From assembly GCA_018362935.1 (NCBI GenBank), contig JAHALQ010000014.1, forward strand, positions 1-34,536: a stretch of DNA of 34,536 nucleotides, written 5' to 3'. Under the pieces are notes generated by a model that was not told where the DNA came from, did not search any database, and saw only the letters and a program-made list of their open reading frames with translations. Within the stretch, counting starts at the first letter, position 1, and each line of letters opens with the position of its first letter. Below are positions 1 to 6,372 of the stretch, piece after piece. The translations under genes and the position numbers were made by a program. This DNA is from Pseudomonadota bacterium. Lineage in GTDB: Bacteria > Pseudomonadota > Alphaproteobacteria > RF32 > CAG-239.

Positions 1-36
1 ATCTGGCAAAAGCTGCTGTCACAGCTTTTGCCAGAT
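1..36. repeat. Perfect inverted repeat at the window edge
   Basis: Two 15-base arms (1-15 and 22-36) are exact reverse complements around a 6-base loop. No run of T follows on either side, so it is not a clear intrinsic terminator. It lies outside any gene and may belong to the palindromic repeat cluster that fills the first 300 bases. The gene to its left is outside the window. Confidence 0.6.
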
Positions 37-57
37 AAGTCTCATTGCGTCTCCTCA

Positions 58-83
58 GAAAAAGCGCAATCATGCGCTTTTTC
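58..83. terminator. Hairpin, possible terminator
   Basis: Arms 58-68 and 73-83 pair perfectly around ATCA. Each arm carries a five-base A or T run at its outer end, the shape of a short bidirectional terminator. No gene end is visible beside it, so what it terminates, if anything, is unknown. Confidence 0.4.
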
Positions 84-90
84 TTTCGGC

Positions 91-172
91 CGTATGTACT
101 TTCAAAGTACACTAGAATTTTCAGCCTTCTTATTTTCACTTTATCTAAACCATTCTCCGAACTTTCTTGGGA
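91..172. repeat. Intergenic palindromic repeat, GTAC family, type 2
   Basis: The tip is a 15-base palindrome (96-110) with GTAC at both ends. The right flank (about 129-171) resembles the flanks at 21987-22028 and 24944-24985: each contains CTTATTTTCACT followed by an ATCTG/A...CC-rich stretch. The left arm is poorly preserved. It sits directly beside a type 1 element (170-300). Confidence 0.55.
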
Positions 173-300
173 AAGACTGTCTGGCTGGTGACTAATACAG
201 ATTTAGCGGGACGGCGAAATGCTCATTTACGCTTATAGTAAACTCCGCTTTCGCCGCCCTAAAATCTTATTATTCACACACGCCATCCAGCCTTTCTTGA
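170..300. repeat. Intergenic palindromic repeat, GTAC family, type 1
   Basis: This is a long imperfect hairpin of about 130 bases with its tip at 226-242 (TTTAC, 7-base loop, GTAAA). The inner arms are GGCGAAATGCTC and the matching CCGCTTTCGCC. The outer arms (GGCTGG...CTAATACAG and the facing right side) also pair imperfectly. It closely resembles 21790-21920 in both arms and flanks, and resembles 24783-24895 in the inner arms. The GTAC tip seen in other copies is changed here on both sides, so pairing is kept. Confidence 0.75.
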
Positions 301-319
301 GTTGGTGCTTAGGAATAGC

Positions 320-345
320 AAACCCCGCTCGAAAGAGCGGGGTTT
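320..345. terminator. Terminator after the HTH gene
   Basis: AAACCCCGCTC (320-330) pairs with GAGCGGGGTTT (335-345) around a GAAA loop. It lies six bases past the stop of the minus-strand HTH gene. The T run is stronger on the plus strand, so it may work in both directions. Confidence 0.75.
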
Positions 346-351
346 TATGTT

Positions 352-576
352 TTATCTGTCGATGAGTTCGATTTTCATATTTTTGCCGTAATAATGCAAC
401 AAGTGAATATATTTTCGGATTGAAACGCCGATACCTTTTTCAATCTGTTCGATTGTGTCAGCGGACAAGTCGCAGACGATAGCCACTTGGCTTGTTGTCA
501 GCCCGCGCTTGAGACGTTCCTGCCGCAGTAAAGGCGCGAGATATTGCCGTAAAAGCAAGTTAGATGTGAGGTGCAC
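352..576 (-). CDS. Small helix-turn-helix (XRE/Cro-like) DNA-binding protein
   Basis: This 74-residue protein is almost entirely one Cro/C1-type helix-turn-helix. The segment LRQERLKRGLTTSQVAIVCD followed by LSADTIEQIEKG fits helices 1-3 and the start of helix 4 of the XRE family. It is presumably a cytoplasmic transcription regulator; the target is unknown. The start is GTG at 576, chosen because AGGGAG lies 8 bases upstream. Only 24 bases separate this start from the 3' end of the structured RNA at 601-765, so read-through of that RNA's terminator could supply its transcript; no other clear promoter was seen. Antitoxins of this size exist, but no toxin partner is present. The DNA-binding class is fairly sure; the role is not known. 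Confidence 0.7.
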   Translation of the reverse strand: MHLTSNLLLRQYLAPLLRQERLKRGLTTSQVAIVCDLSADTIEQIEKGIGVSIRKYIHLLHYYGKNMKIELIDR

Positions 577-600
577 GGTTTAAACTCCCTGTTCTTTGTT

Positions 601-633
601 AAAAGAAACCTCCTTGACACAAAATCAAGGAGG
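601..633 (-). terminator. Intrinsic terminator of structured RNA copy 1
   Basis: On the minus strand CCTCCTTGA pairs with TCAAGGAGG across a 7-base loop, followed by TTTCTTTT. This sets the strand of the RNA, because the plus strand has no T run after its last hairpin. The equivalent stem in copy 2 has a different sequence but the same length and position. Confidence 0.8.
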
Positions 634-765
634 GGAGTTCATAACTGTTGAAACGACAGTCTGCCTTATTCGTCGTGCAGGCACGCTTATATCGGCAGCT
701 CCCCAAAAGAGGAGTTGTTTGTTTCAAAGGAGTTATGACACTCCGCTTTCGGAACACCCGAAAGC
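601..765 (-). ncRNA. Structured non-coding RNA, copy 1 (family not recognised)
   Basis: Read on the minus strand, the RNA starts with hairpin P1 (765-758 with 752-745). A long arm follows: P2 (744-740 and 737-731 with 638-634 and 646-640) and P3 (727-721 with 654-648). These enclose P4 (714-711 with 702-699) and P5 (698-694 and 685-681 with 665-661 and 678-674). It ends in a 9-bp GC-rich hairpin (633-625 with 617-609) followed by TTTCTTTT, an intrinsic terminator. A second copy lies at 22236-22402: bases 737-770 are identical there, while P2, P3, P5 and the terminator stem differ in sequence but keep pairing. The internal loop of P5 (GATATAAG against CGAATAA) is unchanged. That pattern argues for selection on RNA structure. 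It does not look like 6S, SRP RNA, tmRNA or RNase P RNA. Confidence 0.8.
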
Positions 766-771
766 AAGAGC

Positions 772-799
772 AGTATAGGGCACTTTACTTAAAAAGCAA
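772..799 (-). promoter_or_regulatory. Sigma70-type promoter of structured RNA copy 1
   Basis: The -35 box TTGCTT (799-794) and -10 box TATACT (777-772) are 16 bases apart on the minus strand. A start near 765 would place the first base at the foot of hairpin P1. Copy 2 has TATACT at the same distance from its P1 hairpin. Confidence 0.7.
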
Positions 800-802
800 T
801 TA

Positions 803-832
803 AAAAAACGCGGGGAGTTCCCCGCGTTTTTT
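803..832. terminator. Terminator of the cold-shock gene
   Basis: CGCGGGG (809-815) and CCCCGCG (820-826) form a 7-bp GC stem around AGTT, flanked by A and T runs, so it can work on both strands. It lies just past the minus-strand cold-shock gene and separates it from the RNA promoter. Confidence 0.85.
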
Positions 833-852
833 AGGAGTTAAGTGCCATTAGC

Positions 853-1059
853 TTATAAAACGTTTAAATTTCCGGCTGCTGCGCGGCCGTTGCGGTCGGC
901 ATAAAGTTCATACGATATTTTCTGGCCTTCTTCCAGGCTGCGCAGTCCCAGTCTTTCCAGCTGGGTGATATGCACAAAAACATCGCGTTCGCCTGCCTCG
1001 GGAACAATAAAGCCATAACCTTTTTTAGTGTTGAACCATTTTACAGTACCTTTTGCCAT
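853..1059 (-). CDS. Cold-shock domain protein (CspA family)
   Basis: This 68-residue single-domain cold-shock protein binds single-stranded RNA and DNA and acts as an RNA chaperone in the cytoplasm. The start MAKGTVKWFN is typical. RNP1 is KGYGFI (about 13-18) and RNP2 is VFVHI (about 27-31). The length matches the CspA family. AAAGG lies 8 bases before the ATG. It follows ettA on the same strand but is separated from it by a hairpin with a T run (1085-1123). A strong terminator lies downstream. Whether it is cold-induced cannot be told: the leader is short and no cold box was identified. Which csp paralogue it is cannot be decided. Confidence 0.93.
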   Translation of the reverse strand: MAKGTVKWFNTKKGYGFIVPEAGERDVFVHITQLERLGLRSLEEGQKISYELYADRNGRAAAGNLNVL

Positions 1060-1084
1060 GGATGTAACCTTTCAATATAAACAG

Positions 1085-1123
1085 AAAAACTCCCGTTATC
1101 CCGCATGGGGAGAACAGGAGTTT
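1085..1123 (-). terminator. Terminator after ettA, or leader hairpin of the csp gene
   Basis: On the minus strand AAACTCC, TT and TCCCC pair with GGGGA, AA and GGAGTTT, followed by TTCTGTTT. It lies about 47 bases past the ettA stop and 26 bases before the csp start. If the csp promoter is upstream (a TATATA-like box lies near 1125-1130), this hairpin would instead be in its leader. Confidence 0.6.
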
Positions 1124-1169
1124 ATATAATCAGTAAATCTGCCGATTAAAGCCGTCTAAACTTTATTAT

Positions 1170-2849
1170 CTAACGTTCAAGCTTTTTGTAACGGACACGG
1201 TGCGGGCGCACGGCTTCTTCGCCCAGGCGGCGGATTTTGTCTTTCTCATACTCTTCAAAGTTTCCTTCAAACCATTCGACATGGCCGTCGTCTTCATAAG
1301 CAATGATGTGGGTGGCCAGACGGTCGAGGAACCAGCGGTCGTGCGAGGTGACCAAAACGCAGCCCGGGTATTCCATAATGCCCTCTTCCAGCGAGCGCAG
1401 GGTATCGACATCCAAATCGTTGGTCGGTTCGTCCAGCAGGATGACATTGGCGCCTTTTTTAAGCATTTTGGCAAGGTGGACGCGGTTGCGTTCGCCGCCG
1501 GATAGCTGGCCGACTTTTTTCTGTTGGTCGGAACCTTTGAAATTAAACTGCCCGACATAGGCGCGGGACGGAAATTCGCGTTTGCCGAGCTGAATCATGT
1601 CCAGACCGTCGGAAATTTCTTCCCAGACGTTTTTGTTGGCATCAAGCTCGTCGCGGCTTTGGTCGACATAGCCGAGGTCAACGGTTTCGCCGAGGCGTAT
1701 CTCGCCGGAATCAGGTTTTTCCTGTCCGGTAATCATGCGGAACAGCGTAGTCTTGCCGGCGCCGTTGGGGCCGATAATGCCGACAATCGCGCCTTTGGGA
1801 ATTTTGAACGACAAATCGTCAATCAGCACGCGGCCGCCGTAGGCTTTGCTGATGTGATTCGCTTCAATGACCAAATCGCCGAGGCGCTCGGTCATCGGGA
1901 TATTGATATTGGCGGTGAGAATTTTATCTTTTGTCGACTGCGCCAGCAATTCGTCATAAGCGTTAATACGCGCTTTGGATTTGGCCTGGCGGGCTTTGGG
2001 GTTTTTCTGAATCCATTCCAGTTCGTTTGCCAAAGTTTTCTGGCGGGCGGTTTCTTCGCGGGATTCCTGTTCCAAACGTTTCTGTTTTTGCTCCAGCCAA
2101 GAAGAGTAGTTGCCTTCATAGGGGATGCCCTGGCCGCGGTCAAGCTCCAGTATCCAGCCGGTGACATTGTCGAGGAAGTAGCGGTCGTGCGTGACCATAA
2201 CGACGGTGCCGGTATATTCCTTGAGGTGGTTTTCCAGCCAGGCGACGGACTCAGCATCAAGGTGGTTGGTCGGCTCATCCAGCAGCAGCATGTCGGGTTT
2301 GGACAGCAGCAGGCGGCACAAAGCGACGCGGCGTTTTTCGCCGCCGGAAAGTTTGGTTACATCGGCGTCGGCCGGCGGGCAGCGCAGCGCGTCCATGGCG
2401 ATTTCAATCGTCCGTTCCAAATCCCAGCCGTTGCAGGCGTCGATTTTTTCCTGCAATTCGGCCTGTTCGTTAATGAGGTCATTCATCTCGTCATCGGTCA
2501 GCTCTTCGCCGAAACGCATGGAAACTTCTTCAAACTTTTTGAGCAAATCGCGCGTTTCGCCGAGGCCGTCCATGATGTTTTCCATAACGTTTTTGGACGG
2601 GTCGAGTTTTGGTTCCTGTTCGAGATAGCCGACTTTAATGCCGTCAGCCGCCCATGCTTCGCCGTTAAATTCCTTGTCGACTCCGGCCATAATCTTCAGC
2701 AGGGTGGATTTGCCGGCGCCGTTGACACCCAAAACGCCGATTTTGGCGCCGGGCAGAAACGACAGAGTAATCCCTTTGAAAAGCTCTTTGCCGCCGGGAA
2801 ATACTTTGGTGAGGTTTTGCATAACGTAGACATATTGAACAGAAGCCAT
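1170..2849 (-). CDS. ettA: Energy-dependent translational throttle protein EttA (ABC-F ATPase)
   Basis: EttA binds the ribosomal E site and gates the first steps of elongation according to ATP/ADP level. The protein has 559 residues, close to E. coli EttA, and holds two ABC ATPase domains. Domain 1 has Walker A GVNGAGKST (41-49), signature LSGGEKRR and Walker B LLLDEPTNHLD. Domain 2 has GPNGAGKTT, LSGGERNR and LLDEPTNDLD. The charged linker between them fits the tRNA-interacting arm of ABC-F proteins. There are no membrane segments, so it is not a transporter. The opening MASVQYVYVMQNLTKVFPGGK and the ending RVRYKKLER match EttA better than Uup or antibiotic-resistance ABC-F types. GGAG lies about 11 bases upstream of the ATG. 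Confidence 0.95.
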   Translation of the reverse strand: MASVQYVYVMQNLTKVFPGGKELFKGITLSFLPGAKIGVLGVNGAGKSTLLKIMAGVDKEFNGEAWAADGIKVGYLEQEPKLDPSKNVMENIMDGLGETRDLLKKFEEVSMRFGEELTDDEMNDLINEQAELQEKIDACNGWDLERTIEIAMDALRCPPADADVTKLSGGEKRRVALCRLLLSKPDMLLLDEPTNHLDAESVAWLENHLKEYTGTVVMVTHDRYFLDNVTGWILELDRGQGIPYEGNYSSWLEQKQKRLEQESREETARQKTLANELEWIQKNPKARQAKSKARINAYDELLAQSTKDKILTANINIPMTERLGDLVIEANHISKAYGGRVLIDDLSFKIPKGAIVGIIGPNGAGKTTLFRMITGQEKPDSGEIRLGETVDLGYVDQSRDELDANKNVWEEISDGLDMIQLGKREFPSRAYVGQFNFKGSDQQKKVGQLSGGERNRVHLAKMLKKGANVILLDEPTNDLDVDTLRSLEEGIMEYPGCVLVTSHDRWFLDRLATHIIAYEDDGHVEWFEGNFEEYEKDKIRRLGEEAVRPHRVRYKKLER

Positions 2850-2926
2850 TTTATATGAATCTCCTAAATAAAGTAATGGTCGGGATTGACTATATAGGCC
2901 GTTGCGGAAATTGCAAGGCTTTATTT

Positions 2927-3505
2927 TCAGCGGCGGCGGGAAATGCGGCCGACGGTGCTTGGCAGCTGAACCTGCGGCTGATTGGTTTTGGCGCGCTGCA
3001 TGGAAGCCAGCGTGTCATCCTTGACATCGACTTTGAGGATTTTGGCTTCGCGGCCATTGTAAATGGCTTTGGCTTCCCTGCGGCTGTCTGGTTTTTCCTT
3101 ATAAATCATGCGGGCGTCATAGGGGCGGCGCGGCGTGAGAATCTGCCCGTCCGGCATTTTGATGGTGCCGTCGGCATAGAGCACGGCTTTAAAAATATCC
3201 TGATTGTCAAAACGGCGGTTGATGGCGGCGCATTCGTAAAAACCGTCCATTTCCTTGGAAATATATGCGTTGGCCTTTTCTTCGGAATAGGCGTAAATGG
3301 CGTCTGTCTGCAATTTGTCAGACGGCGATTTGGTGAGCAGAATGGCGCGCGCCAGCAGCTCAAAAGTGTCATATTTGGCCGAACCGCAGGCCAGCCCTTG
3401 CCCGGCAATGGCACCGAGGGCGCGGACTTCTTCAATATAGGGCATTTGCGCGCGTGCCTGCGCGGCAAATAATAAGCAGATTAAAAAAGCCAGACCTTTT
3501 CTCAT
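2927..3505 (-). CDS. Secreted protein of unknown function
   Basis: I do not recognise this 192-residue protein. It starts with a signal peptide, MRKGLAFLICLLFAAQARAQ, with likely cleavage after ARA (residue 19), so it should be periplasmic. The mature part has two cysteines (about 41 and 91), which could form a disulfide, in GLACGSAKYD and FYECAAI. The C-terminal third is basic and ends in RISRRR. No transmembrane helix follows the signal. It is on the same strand as ettA, 77 bases upstream of it, and has its own likely promoter at 3535-3563. Co-transcription with ettA is possible but unproved. Confidence 0.75.
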   Translation of the reverse strand: MRKGLAFLICLLFAAQARAQMPYIEEVRALGAIAGQGLACGSAKYDTFELLARAILLTKSPSDKLQTDAIYAYSEEKANAYISKEMDGFYECAAINRRFDNQDIFKAVLYADGTIKMPDGQILTPRRPYDARMIYKEKPDSRREAKAIYNGREAKILKVDVKDDTLASMQRAKTNQPQVQLPSTVGRISRRR

Positions 3506-3534
3506 TTTCCGTCCTTATAAATGAATCTGAAAGA

Positions 3535-3563
3535 ATTATACAGAATCTGTTTCAAAAAGCAAA
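3535..3563 (-). promoter_or_regulatory. Promoter of the secreted-protein gene
   Basis: A perfect -10 box TATAAT (3540-3535) lies 17 bases from a weak -35 TTTGCT (3563-3558) on the minus strand. It is about 30 bases upstream of the start at 3505 and is divergent from the rpmJ promoter. Confidence 0.55.
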
Positions 3564-3601
3564 AGCTATCTTAAAAATTTACCAAATTTAAAAATTTTGA
3601 G

Positions 3602-3630
3602 TTGACAAAGCGTATTATTTAGCATAAGTT
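3602..3630 (+). promoter_or_regulatory. Promoter of rpmJ
   Basis: A perfect -35 box TTGACA (3602-3607) is followed after 17 bases by TAAGTT (3625-3630). This predicts a start about 25 bases before the rpmJ ATG. Confidence 0.65.
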
Positions 3631-3661
3631 GCGGATAACTTTTGACAATAAGGATACGGAA

Positions 3662-3787
3662 ATGAAAGTTTACAGCTCGCTGAAAAGCAAAAAAGTACGC
3701 GATAAAGACTGCAAAGTCGTTCGCCGCAAAGGCCGCGTCTATGTCATCAATAAAAAGAACCCGAAGTTAAAAGCTCGCCAGGGCTAG
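3662..3787 (+). CDS. rpmJ: 50S ribosomal protein L36
   Basis: This 41-residue basic protein starts MKVYSSLKSKK and ends NPKLKARQG, with the L36 core VVRRKGRVYVINKKNP. L36 binds 23S rRNA late in large-subunit assembly. It is the 41-residue form lacking the zinc-binding cysteine set (one cysteine only), common in alphaproteobacteria, where the gene usually stands alone as here. AGGA lies 7 bases upstream of the ATG. It has its own promoter and a strong terminator, so it forms a single-gene unit. Confidence 0.95.
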   Translation: MKVYSSLKSKKVRDKDCKVVRRKGRVYVINKKNPKLKARQG

Positions 3788-3812
3788 TTGTTGGTGTCTG
3801 AAAACAAGTTTT

Positions 3813-3843
3813 AAAAAACCCGCGGTCTTCAAGCGGGTTTTTT
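3813..3843. terminator. Bidirectional terminator between rpmJ and the GNAT gene
   Basis: AAAAAACCCGC (3813-3823) pairs with GCGGGTTTTTT (3833-3843). It lies 25 bases past rpmJ (plus) and 13 bases past the end of the convergent acetyltransferase gene (minus), so it can serve both. Confidence 0.9.
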
Positions 3844-3855
3844 GTTGTCTGATTT

Positions 3856-4293
3856 TCAGAGGTTCTTGGCCATGCGGGCAAAAGTTATGCCTTTTTCTTC
3901 AAAAATTTCGCCTTCCTGATGAAAGCCGTTCTTTTCGTAAAAGTTTACGACGCTTAACATGGCGTGCATGACAATCTTTTTATAGCCGGCTTCTTTGGCG
4001 CGCTTTTCGGCGTAATCAACCAAATCGCGGCCGATGCCTTCGCGCTGATATCTGGAGTCGACAGCCACTTGCATGAGGCGGATTGTGTCATTGTCAAGAG
4101 GAGCAAGAATCAGGCCGCCGATTAACTTGTCATCCAGGCATTCAATACATCCGATATGCAGATAATTCATCTCCTGCTGTCGGTGGGAATCCAAAAACTT
4201 CAACCCCAGCGGTTCAAGCAGAATTTTATAGCGCAGCTGAACCAGCTCATCGTAACGGGTTGACCCGAAATCTATGTCAATAATCTTTCTCAT
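3856..4293 (-). CDS. GNAT-family N-acetyltransferase
   Basis: This is a predicted acetyl-CoA-dependent N-acetyltransferase of 145 residues; the substrate is unknown. The motif A region is MQVAVDSRYQREGIGRDLVD (about 74-93), with Q/R-x-x-G-x-G/A binding the CoA pyrophosphate. The C-terminal VVNFYEKNGFHQEG is the typical motif B, and FYEKNGF is strongly diagnostic. The start is ATG at 4293 because GGAGG lies 5 bases upstream; a longer reading frame upstream would run over the promoter and into lepA. The gene is convergent with rpmJ and divergent from lepA. Its promoter is wrapped by an inverted repeat (4317-4367), so it is probably repressor-controlled. Confidence 0.88.
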   Translation of the reverse strand: MRKIIDIDFGSTRYDELVQLRYKILLEPLGLKFLDSHRQQEMNYLHIGCIECLDDKLIGGLILAPLDNDTIRLMQVAVDSRYQREGIGRDLVDYAEKRAKEAGYKKIVMHAMLSVVNFYEKNGFHQEGEIFEEKGITFARMAKNL

Positions 4294-4316
4294 GGCGGCC
4301 TCCTTTATCTTAATAA

Positions 4317-4367
4317 TATATAGATTGATGATAGCCCTTTTTCTATATCTAGTCAATCTATATAGAT
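4317..4367 (-). promoter_or_regulatory. Promoter with flanking operator-like inverted repeats
   Basis: On the minus strand TTGACT (4356-4351), 17 bases and TATCAT (4333-4328) form a good promoter. TATATAGATTG (4317-4327) and CAATCTATATA (4354-4364) are exact inverted copies. One overlaps the -35 box and the other the start region. ATCTATATAGAT (4356-4367) is itself a perfect palindrome, and a third partial copy, CTATATCTAG, lies at 4343-4352. The layout suits a dimeric repressor that blocks the promoter. Confidence 0.65.
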
Positions 4368-4453
4368 TTTTTCCAATCTGCATTTTGGGGTTGCGCTTTT
4401 TGCAAAATCTAGTATTTTCGTACTCATTAAGAATTTTAGGGAATAAAAAATAA

Positions 4454-6262
4454 ATGAACAGCCATAATCTGGATTTAATCAGAAACTTTGCGATTATTGC
4501 CCATATCGACCATGGAAAATCGACGCTGGCCGACCGTTTGATTGAGGCTTGTAACGGTCTGGAAAAACGCGAGATGACCGAGCAGGTTTTGGATAATATG
4601 GATATTGAAAAAGAACGCGGCATTACCATTAAGGCACAGACAGTTCGCCTGAAATATCAGGCCAAGGACGGCAATACCTATCAGCTGAACCTGATTGACA
4701 CGCCGGGACATGTCGATTTTTCTTATGAGGTTTCACGTTCGCTGGCCTCGTGCGAAGGTTCCATTCTGGTGGTCGATGCGACGCAGGGGGTGGAAGCCCA
4801 GACGCTGGCCAATGTCTATCTGGCGATTGACAATAACCACGAGATTGTGCCTGTTCTCAATAAGATTGATTTGCCGTCGGCCGAACCGGAACGTGTCAAA
4901 GCTCAGATTGAAGACGTTATCGGGCTGGACGCTTCCGACGCCATAGAAACATCGGGCAAGACCGGGCTTGGCGTGCCGGAACTGCTGGAAGCCATCGTTA
5001 CGCGGCTGCCGGCGCCCAAAGGGGATGAAAACGCCCCGCTCAAGGCGCTGCTTATTGACAGCTGGTATGACAGTTATCTCGGTGTGATTATTCTGGTGCG
5101 CGTTCATGACGGCATATTGCGCAAGAAAACGCAAATCCGCATGATGTCCAACAACGCAACCTATCTGGTTGACCGCGTCGGCGTGTTTTCGCCCAAGATG
5201 ACCGAAGTTGACGCGCTGTATCCGGGTGAAGTCGGTTATATCACCGCCAGCATTAAAAGCGTCGGCGATTGCAGCGTCGGTGACACGATTACCGACAACA
5301 AACGTCCGAGCGCCGAGCCGCTGCGCGGTTTCAAGCCTTCGGTGCCGGTGGTGTTCTGTTCGATTTTTCCGGTTGATTCCAGCCAGTATGACCTTTTGAA
5401 AGACGCGCTTGCCAAGCTGAAGCTTAATGACGCAAGCATTGATTATCAAAACGAAAATTCGGCGGCGCTGGGGCTGGGTTTCCGCTGCGGGTTTCTCGGC
5501 CTTTTGCATATGGAAATCATCCAGGAGCGTCTGGGACGCGAATTTGACCTCGATTTGATTACGACGGCGCCGTCGGTGGCCTATAAAATCCATCTGACCA
5601 ACGGCGAAAATATTACGCTGCATAATCCGGCCGATATGCCCGAGCCGACGCAGATAAAATCTATTGAAGAACCGATGGTCAAGGCGACTATCCTGGTGCC
5701 GGATACCTATCTCGGCGCCGTACTCAAGCTTTGCACCGAACGCCGCGGTGAACAGGAAGAGCTGACTTATGTCGGGTCACGCGCCATGGTCGTTTACAGA
5801 ATTCCCCTTAATGAAATCGTGTTTGACTTCTATGACCGCCTCAAATCCATTACCAGCGGCTATGCCAGTTTTGACTATGAGCTTATCGGATATCAGGAGT
5901 CCGAACTGGTTAAAGTCCAAATTCTGATTAACGAAGAGCCGGTAGACGCATTGGCATTTCTCTGCCACAAGAGCGAAGCCGAATCCCGCGGCCGGCAGAT
6001 TTGCGAACGCCTCAAAGACCTGATTCCACGGCATTTATTTAAGATTCCGATTCAAGCAGCTATCGGCGGCCGCGTTGTTGCCCGTGAAACCATATCCGCC
6101 CTGCGCAAAGATGTTACCGCCAAATGCTACGGCGGCGACGTGACCCGCAAGCGCAAACTTCTGGACAAACAGAAAAAAGGCAAGCTCCGCATGCGCCAGT
6201 TCGGCAAAGTCGAAGTTCCGCAATCGGCGTTTATTGAGGCACTGCGTATGTCCGAAGATTAA
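4454..6262 (+). CDS. lepA: Elongation factor 4 (LepA), ribosome-binding GTPase
   Basis: This 602-residue translational GTPase acts on the ribosome in elongation and initiation control. The G domain has AHIDHGKST (16-24, G1), DTPGHVD (G3) and NKIDLP (G4). EF-G-like domains follow, then the LepA-specific C-terminal domain ending VEVPQSAFIEALRM, with the conserved basic stretch KKGKLRMRQFGKV. The length is normal. The start follows TTAGGG with an unusually long 12-base spacing, so initiation may be modest. In many bacteria lepA is followed by the signal peptidase gene lepB; here it is followed only by hairpin repeats. Confidence 0.97.
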   Translation: MNSHNLDLIRNFAIIAHIDHGKSTLADRLIEACNGLEKREMTEQVLDNMDIEKERGITIKAQTVRLKYQAKDGNTYQLNLIDTPGHVDFSYEVSRSLASCEGSILVVDATQGVEAQTLANVYLAIDNNHEIVPVLNKIDLPSAEPERVKAQIEDVIGLDASDAIETSGKTGLGVPELLEAIVTRLPAPKGDENAPLKALLIDSWYDSYLGVIILVRVHDGILRKKTQIRMMSNNATYLVDRVGVFSPKMTEVDALYPGEVGYITASIKSVGDCSVGDTITDNKRPSAEPLRGFKPSVPVVFCSIFPVDSSQYDLLKDALAKLKLNDASIDYQNENSAALGLGFRCGFLGLLHMEIIQERLGREFDLDLITTAPSVAYKIHLTNGENITLHNPADMPEPTQIKSIEEPMVKATILVPDTYLGAVLKLCTERRGEQEELTYVGSRAMVVYRIPLNEIVFDFYDRLKSITSGYASFDYELIGYQESELVKVQILINEEPVDALAFLCHKSEAESRGRQICERLKDLIPRHLFKIPIQAAIGGRVVARETISALRKDVTAKCYGGDVTRKRKLLDKQKKGKLRMRQFGKVEVPQSAFIEALRMSED

Positions 6263-6369
6263 AAAAACGCGTTAAAGGCCGATCATGCTTGATTGCGGTT
6301 CGCTCGTGTACTTCTTTTGTACACGTCGCTCGCCTTAATCGTCGCAGCATCGGCCTTTAACGCGTTTTT
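6263..6369. repeat. Long hairpin repeat after lepA, GTAC family; probable terminator
   Basis: Outer arms of 21 bases (6263-6283 and 6349-6369) are exact reverse complements and carry A and T runs at their ends, so the foot works as a terminator for lepA. The tip is GTGTAC, a 7-base loop, then GTACAC (6306-6324). The middle pairs imperfectly. The whole is a hairpin of over 100 bases starting one base past the lepA stop codon. Confidence 0.75.
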
Positions 6370-6372
6370 GTC

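Noticed and set aside
601..765. 6S RNA, SRP RNA, tmRNA or a riboswitch as identity of the structured RNA
   Set aside because: There is a 5' hairpin, a branched arm and a separate terminator instead of the 6S closing stem and central bubble; no SRP GGAA-loop helix or tmRNA tag frame was seen; copy 2 has no downstream gene, which argues against a riboswitch.
596..778. Plus-strand reading frame of 60 codons
   Set aside because: It lies across the structured RNA on the other strand, has no ribosome-binding site, and the second RNA copy does not keep an equivalent frame.
1524..2858. Long plus-strand frame (444 codons) opposite ettA
   Set aside because: It is antisense to a fully conserved EttA and its translation shows no domain; a by-product of codon bias.
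4294..4629. Longer N-terminus for the GNAT protein
   Set aside because: It would run through the promoter and operator and overlap lepA; GGAGG lies at the 4293 start.
4733..5623. Minus-strand frame of 296 codons within lepA
   Set aside because: Antisense shadow of the conserved LepA sequence.
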